Shown here: piece after piece, positions 43,876 through 53,100 of the stretch
Layout: the number at the start of each line of letters is the position of its first letter
How positions within the stretch are numbered: the stretch's first letter is position 1
Assembly: GCA_014885115.2 (NCBI GenBank)
Contig: WKLE02002440.1
Span: 1-64,000 of the forward strand
Source: Asterionellopsis glacialis
Lineage: Eukaryota > Bacillariophyta > Plagiogrammaphyceae > Rhaphoneidales > Asterionellopsidaceae
Length of the DNA: 64,000 nucleotides
Direction of reading: 5' to 3'
Made by a program: the position numbers and the translations under genes
The notes under the pieces: generated by a model
Told to the model about the DNA's origin: nothing
Database searches by the model: none
The model's input: the letters and a program-made list of their open reading frames with translations, nothing else

Positions 43876-44676
43876 TTAACTCTCTTTAGGTTGTAATTTT
43901 TCAACACTGTTGTCGACAGTCATGGGTGATCTTGATTTTGATGGTGTCTTGCGATACAAGCAGAATGGTGACCCATTTAGAAATCCTCCTGACCATGCCA
44001 TACATCCCATACCAATCAAAACTTCACCATCTGCATAATCACTGCGTAAAACCTTGATTTCATCCAACATGGTACGCCATAATGAAAAAAAGTTTTGATA
44101 ATTCTTATACTTGACAGAAACAGCAAGCTTATTCGAACCATAAAATGATGGTTCTAATGCATAATCTACTCGATGTTCTCGTTCTATTATCCCATGATTG
44201 ATATTATTATTGTTATCTGTTCTTTGGAAAAGATTAGCCCCCGTCTTGTCCTTGGAGGAAAAGGACTTTCCACACCAACGTCGTGGTCCTAGACTAAACA
44301 ATTGATGTGTCATAAAATTTGATACAAACGTCATTAACCAACCATTATTATCAAGTAAAACTGCATCCCAATCACCTTGGATAGATGAAAGATCTGTCAC
44401 ACTATCACATGTACAATAAAGTTGTAAAAATTCTTTACGATTCAATTGTTGTAATGTGCCAACTGCTTCATCCACAGAAGAACAATCCTTGGAAAACAAA
44501 AAACTTGATGATGATGATGATGATGATGATGATGACGGTGGTGGATCATTTTTCTTGGTAACCTGTTCAGTTGTTTGGATTACTTGATATGTCTGCCACA
44601 TATTTTGTGCACATGATGCCGCTAATGTTGCTGTGACTGCCGCAACAGCTCTCGTTACTAGAAATGGAATCATCAT
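43876..44676 (-). CDS. Conserved protein of unknown function with poly-Ser tract
   Basis: From ATG 44676 the product is 266 residues; the frame is open for 55 more codons upstream without an ATG, so an extra exon is possible. The start MMIPFLVTRAVAAVTATLAASCA is signal-like. A poly-Ser run of about 13 is encoded by a GAT/ATC-type triplet repeat (around 44505-44535). The rest shows an ordered pattern: IQGDWDAVLLDNNGWLMTFV, SLGPRRWCGKSF, RVDYALEPSFYGSNKLAV and GMGCMAWSGGFLNGSPFCLY. A G.W...L.DN.G then W.GK.F order recalls the GXWXG/DUF4334 type, only weakly. Function is unknown. Confidence 0.6.
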   Translation of the reverse strand: MMIPFLVTRAVAAVTATLAASCAQNMWQTYQVIQTTEQVTKKNDPPPSSSSSSSSSSSFLFSKDCSSVDEAVGTLQQLNRKEFLQLYCTCDSVTDLSSIQGDWDAVLLDNNGWLMTFVSNFMTHQLFSLGPRRWCGKSFSSKDKTGANLFQRTDNNNNINHGIIEREHRVDYALEPSFYGSNKLAVSVKYKNYQNFFSLWRTMLDEIKVLRSDYADGEVLIGMGCMAWSGGFLNGSPFCLYRKTPSKSRSPMTVDNSVEKLQPKES

Positions 44677-45214
44677 GACTGTGACGACGATACTTAACTT
44701 GTTTGGTCTTTGTCTTCCGGTCGCCGCTTTGTTTACCGTAGTTTGTTCAGATTCTCGTTGCAAAACAGCGAAAGAGAAAAATATGAGAAAGGAGCGGAAA
44801 AATTGGGAGGCACATGACGTTGACCAATAATTTTTGTCCAACGAACAAGCACAATAATTACATGATCTGCTGACGTCGAAAAATATTGTCCTACTGTATT
44901 TACCTCGTAATTCGTAATATTATTTTTTTGTATGTAACCAGCAAAGGTACCTGTACGACCAACCCCGTAGAAAAACGGCACTATAACACCACATCGGGGG
45001 CTCTGATTTTATTTTTCAAGTTTTCGTCAATCTATTATTTGTACAGCTTTATTATTTATAATTATAATCACTATAATAACTCCTGTCTAAAGTCGTTGCA
45101 TGTAACAAAAAAGAAAATTATGCAACGACAATACAAACAATGTTCCTTTTTTCTTAATCTCCTTTAAATATTTCGTTCTTTACCATACCCATGGCTCTTC
45201 TTATAGTTGTAGCA
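44677..45214. other. Intergenic region
   Basis: AT-rich. A GGTACCTGTACG element lies near 44946. It contains the upstream frame extension of the 43876 gene and the 3' end of the AFG1 transcript. No further gene is supported. Confidence 0.5.
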
Positions 45215-46798
45215 TCATCGCCACCATTCTGATCCACTCATTTCAGCTAAACGCGATTCAGCTCTTCGAAAAGAAAATGAAACATCTTGGACTCCCGATA
45301 ATTGAGCTAATGAAACTCCCACTCTGCCGGTGGCAGACCACTCCATACTGTCACCATTAGTAGTTTTTATCATGGTAGTCGAGTTGGAGCTTGAGCTTCC
45401 TCCTTCACCACTTACCCAACTTTCTTTACCAATTGTTTCTTCTTCTACTAGAGCAATTTCTTCATCACCATCATTTGTTGATACACTGGCATCAAAGTCG
45501 ACAAACAAATTTTCTCTTGATACTTGTGCACTAATAACAAGTCTCGATCTGGCTTCGTAGAGTGTATCAATCAAGGTGACAAATCTTCTAGCTTCATTGT
45601 AATGATTAGCACCCAGTTGAGGGACATTCTCCACGATAATAGTTTCAAATCTATTTGCAAGTGATATGTAGTCTGCAGCACCTAAGGGTTGGTGACAAAG
45701 ATCATCAAAATCAAACCAAGCACATTTTTCATTTGCTCTTGTAACTTCGACCTTTCGACCCATCATCACTGGCACAGACTCGTTCCGTAATACCCCCCCT
45801 CCATTTGAGAATATTCGTACTATTGACTCCAACGTTTTAGATTCATTACATGGCCAAAAGTATGAGTTTCCTTCCTCGCTTTCGGAACGAGCTGCATCCT
45901 TGCGATAGTCATGAGTTGTATCCATTGAAATTATATCACATGTCTCCTTGATGGTATCTATGAAAGGTAAGAAAAGGGAACGATTGAGACCTCCCTCGTA
46001 CAGAGAATCAGGTGGGCGATTCGATGTTGACACAACCACCACTCCTATATGGAACAAAACTGAAAAAAGCCGCTTTAATATCAATGCATCCGCAATATCT
46101 GTAACTTGGAATTCATCAAAACACAACAGTTGTGCCTCGTGGGCAAGCTCTAGAGCTACAAAGGGTATTGGATCTTGTTTTGGGTGCACCTTTTTAAATT
46201 CATGTATACGATAATGAACATCCAACATGAATTCATGAAAATGGGCACGTCTCCTCCCTCTTCTTCGTGTTGCATCATCACAAACATCGTAAAAAAGATC
46301 CATACAAAAACTTTTACCAACACCAACTGATCCATGTATATACATTCCACGAGTTGTTGTGTTTATCGATGGTGTCAGTGAAAATGCTCTTTTCAACATT
46401 CCTTGAGTCTGCCGTACCAACATGTACGCCTTGTTGTACGATTCGTCGTTGCGTTGAAATGGCGATAAATTGTTATGTTTGTTACTGTATGACATCGTAA
46501 AGGAGTAATCCTCAATAATTTTCTGAAGATCGCCAGGATCTTGGATCACTTGAGAATCGGAGGAGGCGAGTGACTGATACAGGGCATCGAGTTTGGAAGC
46601 AAGTCTAATCTGAGTCTCATCACGTCGAATATCACCTGCTTCTACTTTTTGATTGTATGCTGCCGACACTGGTCCAAGAAGATGAGGAGAACTTGTCGTG
46701 GAGAACAGTGAACGCTTTCCAATCTGACTACCATTTTTAGAAATAACCAAGGAAACACAAGTAGCTCTATGTATCCTTGCTAAAGTATGAGAAATCAT
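45215..46798 (-). CDS. AFG1: AFG1/ZapE-family mitochondrial AAA ATPase
   Basis: A single exon of 527 residues from ATG 46798. The N terminus (MISHTLARIHRATCVSL) is basic and amphipathic, a mitochondrial presequence. The Walker A loop is GSVGVGKS (156-163), then RRAHFHEFMLDVHYRIHEF, which is diagnostic of the AFG1 family. Walker B is LLCFDEFQVTD (224-234), and sensor 1 lies in VVVSTSNRPPDSLYEGG. Family members (yeast Afg1, human LACE1/AFG1L) help turn over respiratory-complex subunits in the inner membrane. The protein is longer than bacterial ZapE because of a Ser/Thr-rich insertion near the C terminus. The gene is divergent from the small plastid-type gene at 47378. Confidence 0.93.
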   Translation of the reverse strand: MISHTLARIHRATCVSLVISKNGSQIGKRSLFSTTSSPHLLGPVSAAYNQKVEAGDIRRDETQIRLASKLDALYQSLASSDSQVIQDPGDLQKIIEDYSFTMSYSNKHNNLSPFQRNDESYNKAYMLVRQTQGMLKRAFSLTPSINTTTRGMYIHGSVGVGKSFCMDLFYDVCDDATRRRGRRRAHFHEFMLDVHYRIHEFKKVHPKQDPIPFVALELAHEAQLLCFDEFQVTDIADALILKRLFSVLFHIGVVVVSTSNRPPDSLYEGGLNRSLFLPFIDTIKETCDIISMDTTHDYRKDAARSESEEGNSYFWPCNESKTLESIVRIFSNGGGVLRNESVPVMMGRKVEVTRANEKCAWFDFDDLCHQPLGAADYISLANRFETIIVENVPQLGANHYNEARRFVTLIDTLYEARSRLVISAQVSRENLFVDFDASVSTNDGDEEIALVEEETIGKESWVSGEGGSSSSNSTTMIKTTNGDSMEWSATGRVGVSLAQLSGVQDVSFSFRRAESRLAEMSGSEWWR

Positions 46799-47377
46799 GA
46801 GCAACCAACGGGTGCGGATACAGGGTAACAACGGAACAAGCGTCGTTGTTGCTTGCTGACAGCGGCAGAGTCACACAGCCGACATTCTGAACCCATAACG
46901 GGAAAATTTGCTACAGTTTTCAAATTTCCAAAAAAAAATTATGCGAATGAATCATCGCATCGTCAGAGAGACGGAGGTTGATTCGCAGCAGTACGGTTAT
47001 AAAAAACAGTACACCCAAAGAAGTGTTCATTCGCGCATAAAAAAACCACATCTGCGCGCAGATAGATGTTTCAAGGTCAAAAGCTGAGTGACATCATTCG
47101 CTGCGAAGACCTCTACGCGTCGCTACACGCGGAACGAACAAACAACACATCATCTCCATGAAAACCCATCACAGCATCCTCTCCTCCCTGTTTTTCTCGT
47201 ATACATCACTCAAGCTACAAGTTCAGCAGCCTCTACCATTCACACCAAAACGCTAGTGTTATAGTGATTTGCATTCGTTTTCACAGGTCTCTAGCAGTCA
47301 TTAGCCCTGAAACGGAATACAGAAATAACGGCAACGTTCCTAAAAGAAAATCCAGCAAATCAAAGAACAAAACGACA
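46799..47377. other. Divergent promoter region with inverted motif
   Basis: The AFG1 and 47378 genes fire outward from here. TTATGCGAATGAA (about 46938) faces a near-complement, GTTCATTCGCGCATAA (about 47025), with a TATAAAA-like element between them (about 46999). No gene is seen. Confidence 0.5.
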
Positions 47378-48142
47378 ATGAAATTCAATTCTCTCCTTGT
47401 GTTGTCTCTTGCTCTTTCTGGGGTTAACGGCTTTATGTCATCCCAGTCGAAGAGTGTTGCTTTTTCTCGTCAAACTAAAAGCAGCAGCAGTGAATTAGCC
47501 AATATCATCAGAGCTGATGCAGAAGATTTCACATTTGATCAGCTGCAAGGTGGGGTTCGTTTGGCAATGGAGAGTGCAATCAAGATTGTTGGCGACGTGA
47601 AACATGCACCAGGAAGTGCTTCTACCGATGTTAATAATTTACTCCGTTACACAAAAGTTACAGAAGTTGATGACTCCGTTGTCAAGAACGTAATGAGCCA
47701 AGTTGGGTCCACACTTATTTGCACTGGAAAAGGAGAAGAAATGTATAAGGATCCGGGTGACACTGCCAATAAGGAAATCAGGCTGGGTCCAAATGAAGCA
47801 ATCAAGGATGCTCTCGTTTCTGCTGCATCAGTCGGAGAGGCCGAAAACATAGTGGTGAACTTTTTGGGTGGTGATGATTTAATGTTCGATGAAGTAACAA
47901 ATGCATTGACAGAATTTACCTTGGATTTGAGTCCTCCTACAAAGTGTAAGGTTTCATTCAATTCATTATGTCACACATCATTTCCTAATGGAAGTGCTAC
48001 GGTTACAGTTCTGTCAACAAAAGGAGATAGTGGAAACTCTATGAAGGGTGCAGAAAAGACCGTCGCAAGTGGTGAAGTGTACTTCCGAGATGGAAAGTGG
48101 TATACTGTAACAGAGGAAGATATTAACACTGCCATTGCATAA
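47378..48142 (+). CDS. Small plastid-type protein, unknown function
   Basis: ATG 47378 gives 254 residues; the open frame extends upstream but without an ATG of good context. The first 19 residues form a signal peptide (FNSLLVLSLALSGVNGFMSS), with an F just after the cleavage site as in plastid presequences. The rest is acidic and mixed alpha/beta: EDFTFDQLQGGVRLAMESAI, a helix pair around LRYTKVTEVDDSVVKNVMSQV, ANKEIRLGPNEAIKDALVSA and a closing strand GEVYFRDGKWYTVTEED. No catalytic motif or known domain is recognised. Similar small presequence proteins are frequent in diatoms. Plastid place is inferred only. Confidence 0.75.
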   Translation: MKFNSLLVLSLALSGVNGFMSSQSKSVAFSRQTKSSSSELANIIRADAEDFTFDQLQGGVRLAMESAIKIVGDVKHAPGSASTDVNNLLRYTKVTEVDDSVVKNVMSQVGSTLICTGKGEEMYKDPGDTANKEIRLGPNEAIKDALVSAASVGEAENIVVNFLGGDDLMFDEVTNALTEFTLDLSPPTKCKVSFNSLCHTSFPNGSATVTVLSTKGDSGNSMKGAEKTVASGEVYFRDGKWYTVTEEDINTAIA

Positions 48143-48321
48143 AGTGCCTCAATAGTAAAATTGACAATCATGGAAACAACCCTGATGGAATCGCATCATT
48201 TGTTCTACAAAGTAAATTCATAAGTTGATACTGCTGACCAAACTCTTGATATTTAAGCATTCATGGACTGAAAATTCGACGCAGAAAAATTGTGTTTTGG
48301 TAGGACCTACAACTCCTCTGA

Positions 48322-48916
48322 TCACACGGGGGAGTTGGCGTCTTCTGGGCTTTTGCGTGTTTTTGCTTCATCAAGGACCCAGTTAAAGTCTACTTTTTGA
48401 CACAACTCGTTATCGTCGTCTCGTGCAATGTCGCTAGCAATTCCAGCTCTTCGTCGATTTGCTCCAGAACACTGCACAAAATCGGGTCCACAAAGTCTCT
48501 CGTCACAGTCAAAACAGGGGTCCAATCTACCAGAAGCATCCGTAATATTCTCCGTCCCTGGAAGTGCTGGCATCCAGGGAAATAATCGATGTTTGACGCA
48601 TGTGGCTAAACAATTTTTCATGTTACAGACAGCGTTGTCAATCCAACATGATGTACAGTCGTCTGTCATTTGGACTTTTTCCTTGAGGCAAGAGAATGCC
48701 CTTTTCCAATCTCCGCCACGAAAAACTCCAACTTTAGAACATCCTGTCATAATTTCTTTTAGAGTATTCCTAGTTCTGTAATAAATTGCAATGTCGTTCA
48801 CGTTGCTGCATGACCCACAATGGCCACAATTCAGGACCTTGTAGTTTTCATCGTCTAGCAGTGCATTCGAATTCTCGTAAGTTTCTTGTTTAAGTAAAGG
48901 AGTATCAATATTTTTA
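48322..48916 (-). CDS. Cys-rich lumenal exon of a stramenopile-type membrane protein
   Basis: The open frame continues upstream of the shorter longest-ATG reading and begins at a CAG acceptor (exon start 48916, phase 2), giving 198 codons. A CGHCGSCSN cluster is followed by DIAIYYRTRNTLKEIMTGC, a CTSCWIDNAVCNMKNC block, DPCFDCDERLCGPDFVQC and GANRRRAGIASDI. This order of CxxC and CxxxxxC pairs with a GANRRRSGI-like motif matches an unnamed family that I believe occurs in oomycetes and diatoms. The Cys pairing suggests an ER-lumen or extracellular face. The N-terminal exon is probably the membrane-anchor frame at 48960-49247, but the joint is not settled. Function is unknown. Confidence 0.75.
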
Positions 48917-48959
48917 CTGTTTTTTTAATAGCACAAATTCGATTTGTTTTGTACAGTCA

Positions 48960-49247
48960 AATGGTCGACGGTGATGATGCCCATATTCTTCTTTCTGTGT
49001 CTTCGCCGACAAGTAGGATAACTGTCAAAGCTAGCACAGCCAATGACACAACAGTGACAAACCGGAAAAGTAGACTAAGCAATAAATTTCGAGGGTGTTC
49101 GTGTCTGGTTTGAACAGACCTTACATCATCTGAAAAATTTTCGCTGTCTTTCGATATATGCTTGTGTCTATTCGCGATGGAGCAGAATGCTCCTGTAGAG
49201 ACGACGCCATCTTCATTCTCTGCGACATGATCTTTTTCTGTGATATC
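48960..49247 (-). CDS. Probable membrane-anchor exon of the Cys-rich protein
   Basis: An open frame with no ATG, bounded upstream by a TGA and an ATATCACAG acceptor-like site and downstream by a TGA. It reads VVSTGAFCSIANRHK, an acidic Ser-rich part and then a hydrophobic run of about 27 residues (FVTVVSLAVLALTVILLVG), a type II anchor. It abuts the Cys-rich exon in the right order, but I find no good donor: the best GT sites do not bridge to the 48916 acceptor in frame. Either a first exon is missing, an intron is non-canonical, or the assembly has an indel in the AAAATTTTTC run near 49136. Confidence 0.4.
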
Positions 49248-49452
49248 TCAAATTTCCGAGAAAAATCGCCCTCGCGATATTTGCGCGCACCCTCAATCAG
49301 AACAGAGGAGAAATCCTCGATAAAAGAGACAGTTGCGACCAACAACCAGAGACCAACGATACGAAATCATAATAGACCCAAGGTGATGGACCTGTAAACA
49401 ACAAACCAATATTCTGCATACTTGCTCTGTTATTTTTCGAACTTGAGACACC

Positions 49453-49746
49453 ATGGTCCAAGGCAATGAGGTGGTCAATCTCCGTACCTTCTTTGATGAG
49501 TGGAGCCGATGTGTAGGATCAGGATACCAGAAAGACCATTTATATCGATTTGGAAAGTTTGACAGTTGCTCGCCTCAATGGCATGATCTGAAGACGGCAA
49601 TCAGAGCCAAGTCGAACAAGGATCCAGCTGAAGCTAAGAGCCTAATCGAATCAACGCATTACAAACAAAATTTGGGGAGTGATCCTGCTTGTTCTCCAAC
49701 AGCTGGTGTGATATGGGAATTGAAAGAGACTCCTGGATGGGATTAG
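49453..49746 (+). CDS. DUF3128/EMI1-like small protein
   Basis: A single exon of 97 residues. The pattern TFFDEWSRCVGSGYQKDHLYRFGKFDSC then QWHDLKTAIRAK follows the DUF3128 family (yeast Emi1, a mitochondrial protein of unclear role), in which a Cys, a YR(Y/F)G motif and a second Cys recur. It ends AGVIWELKETPGWD. The second CxxC-like partner Cys is replaced (AIRAK where many relatives have a Cys), so disulfide pairing may differ. No targeting peptide is seen, consistent with the twin-Cys import route, though this is only inferred. Confidence 0.7.
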   Translation: MVQGNEVVNLRTFFDEWSRCVGSGYQKDHLYRFGKFDSCSPQWHDLKTAIRAKSNKDPAEAKSLIESTHYKQNLGSDPACSPTAGVIWELKETPGWD

Positions 49747-50113
49747 AAATAGAAAAAACAGTAACTGGATAGACTGCATATTAACGTACACTATGCTTGT
49801 GCAAAACTGAATTGAGCATTACAATCTTGAATACTTATTGACTATGAACAAATACCTTACATCAGCAGTTCCTTTTGCTCTAAATATAGTTCTTGGCGGG
49901 ACATAATTCAAACACTTTCAAGGAACATGTTTAAAGCATAACAATAGTCATCGGCACAGGAGCAAAGGACTGAGTAAAATAAATCACAACACATCTAAGT
50001 TACTTATCTAGATATTCTAGAAAAGAAAATGGTAAAAATCATAACGAAGTTCAAAATGGCCCAACAGAGAATTACTTCCCCTTTTTAAAAATCGATAACA
50101 AATTACCACTTCC
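49747..50113. other. Convergent 3' intergenic region
   Basis: AT-rich spacer between the DUF3128-like and clathrin gene ends. No gene or repeat is seen. Confidence 0.6.
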
Positions 50114-53100
50114 TTAGTAACCTGGTTGTTGCGGCATTGGCATGCCGCCGCCATTGGGCATCATACCAGGTTGCATCTGAGGTTGTGCCTGGGCGAATCC
50201 AGACATATCAATTCCAGCAGATGGGTTCGGGGTGGTAGGCATTGGGATGCCACCACCATTTTCAATCATCAATACGCCACCAAATCCCCCGAGGTTGCCG
50301 TAAGTTTGTGCAATACCCTCTTGAGCAGTTTCGGCTTCCTTTGGTGGTGCGGTGCGGTCTTCTAACTTCTTCAAGCGTTCATTAGTGTTGCGGAATGTCT
50401 GAATGAAGTATGGCATGACGAAGTTGTGGTAGCCATTGAGCCATCCAAGTTCAAGAGCAACATCAGGACTGACATGAGCGAAGCATGTGTAAAGTGTAGC
50501 GCTGAAGCATTCCTTCTCTGATGTTTCGCAGAAGAATCGAAGCAAACTATCAATAATCTCGCCATCAGCTGATTCGTTTGCAGTATCGATACAATCCTTC
50601 CACATCTTGTCGTTCTTGGAGAGATCGATAGAGTGAGAGTATTTTTTGTTGCATCTGTAAACGTAAGCAGAAATACGACGGAATTCAAGAAGCTCGTGTG
50701 TGGAGAGCTTGGAGGCGAGTGCAATCATGTTGAAGTTTTTGAAACTATCAATAGACTTCCTTAGAGACTCATAATCCTCATCTTCGACGTAAAGTTCGTT
50801 GAGTGCTTCGTTCACAGGGCTCAAGTTCAACTTTTGGACAGACTTCATGTAATCTTGTCCAAGCTTGAGAGCCCAGTCACCTGTGCGAGACAATTGTCCT
50901 ACAACACGTGAATGATCGACACTGTCTTCAAGCACTTCCATTAACCTTGTGAAAAGCTTAGGATGAGTGTTAACATAGTAAGGAATGGCCTTGTACATAA
51001 CTTCATTGTTACGGACCTTGACAACGGCGTCAAGGAAGAGGTCGTTGTCAAATGCGGGAGCACGCTCCATCATGACCTTGACAGCGCTGTCGTGCTGTTT
51101 GTCCTGCATGTAAAGGTAGACGGCAGGTTTATACAATCGAGCACGTTCACAAGCTCTCACAACCTTTGACACATTAAGCTTGCTGAAGAAGACCTTGCAG
51201 TGTTCCATAACCTTGTCTGGTACGTGTTTTGTGTAAAGAACACCCAATTCAGTGAAAATTCCAATGTGAGCATCCTCCAAGCCAATACCTTGCTCGAAGA
51301 GAGAAACAAGATGAGTGAAGTGGCCAAGGTCCGAGTAGTAAGTGACAACTTCATCAACATGATCGGGATACTTGATAACTTCAAGACCACACTGAGATGC
51401 CAACCTGAACTCTTCAGCACGAAGACATGCAAAGCAAACCTGCTTCCAGGTGGAAACGTTGTTGGCCTTGCCAGCGGCAGCCACGGCCTCTCGGTACTCT
51501 TCGAGGTGGATGTGACAAAGAGCTAATTTGGAGTTGTTGTTGATGTTGATGAATAAAATCTTGGCAGCTTGGTAGAGTCCCTCGGAAAAGCATCGGTCGC
51601 CGATGGTTTGAATGTTGGCAACATTTGGCCCATTCACGAAGACTTCCATCTCGGTCAAGTTGTTAGTCTTAGCATAAGCGTAAATGAGTTCGGTATCGAG
51701 GAGATTCTCTTGCATACTTTTTCTTGCCATCTTAAGGTACGGAATAAGTTCGGTCCAAATGCCAGCTTCGTTGGATTGATCGCAAACAATAACATACTCG
51801 CTGGCATCTTCGGCATTGATGAAACTCTCAATTGCCTCAGCAGGGAACTTCTCTTCAAGTTGAGCCTTACCAAGTTTAGACCAGACAGGCTTCTCGTCGC
51901 ACTGAGAGGCGTATGCCTTAGCACGCTCAAGATCCTTCATGAAGTCAACAAGAACGCCAATAGCAAGAACCTGCATCTCAACTTGTTCATCCTTCTCTTG
52001 AGTGTATTCCACCTTGGCAAATTTGTTGTAAATGCTGAAGGCTTCTTCGTAAAGCATGTGGCTCTCGGAAACACAAATAAGAGCAATGTCTTTGGCATCG
52101 AAATTGTCGAGTTGATCAATGTATCCAGCAACACGAGTGGAATCGGCCCTAATGGCAGTAAGAATGAGTAAGTTCTGGAGATTTTTGTTGTCAGAAAAGT
52201 CAGAACCTTGGAGAATAATTCTCTCTAGAAGACTGATGAGCTCTCCGGGAAGATCGGCAGCCATGAAAGCCTTCACAGTGCATGAAACTTCATCGGCGGA
52301 AGTACTTTCGGGTAAGGCCCATTCAACAATCTGGTCGATAAGCTGACGACGCTTGGGATCTTCTTCGGCATCCTCCGCCTCGTCTTCAGGCCTGTTCAAT
52401 ACCTTGGCCCAAAGATCCAAATCTTGCCTTTCGACGAGGTACTTGGCAAGATCACGGAAGAGACCGTGGGTGTGACTGACCTTGATAAGCTCTTCATCGC
52501 ATTCACCGGCACCCTTCTTGTAGGCCATGAAAGCAAGTTGGGGGTCAAGAGACTCACAGAAGGGTCCAAGAACCTTAGGATCATAGAACATGTTGTTCAA
52601 GAGGAAAGCCTTGGGGTCACGGTTGAGGGTAATGTAAATCTTTCCGAGAGCGTTGTGTGTGCCAGCCTCGGTACTTCCGGTTGCGACACGGGCTTCAAGC
52701 CAGGGCTGCAAAAGACGGAGACGATTACGAGTCTCGGCAACTTCAACCATTTCTTCAACGGGACAAGCAGTGCCAACAGCCATCAAAATACGCTTAATGA
52801 AATCCTCATTGGCACCAAGGTCCAAAAGCTTTCCAACAACCTGCGGGGTCTTTTGTGGGGACACCTTCGTAACATACACTTCAACATACTGCAAAAGACT
52901 GTTCAAGTACAAATACTCAGTGAGTTCATCAACGAAGTCGAAACGATCACAAACGTGGATGAGGGGACGGGGATCAGGCAACTTCGCTCCCTTCAAGTAC
53001 TCTTTAACCTCTTCGGGGTTGTAAATGTTAGAGTCACGGCAAACACGTTCGGCTTCTTTGAACTGGCCAAGCATACATGAAGACTGAATATACTTGAAGT

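Noticed and set aside
51569..52171. Long frames antisense to clathrin heavy chain
   Set aside because: Shadows of the clathrin codons; length is explained by the biased codon use of a highly expressed gene.
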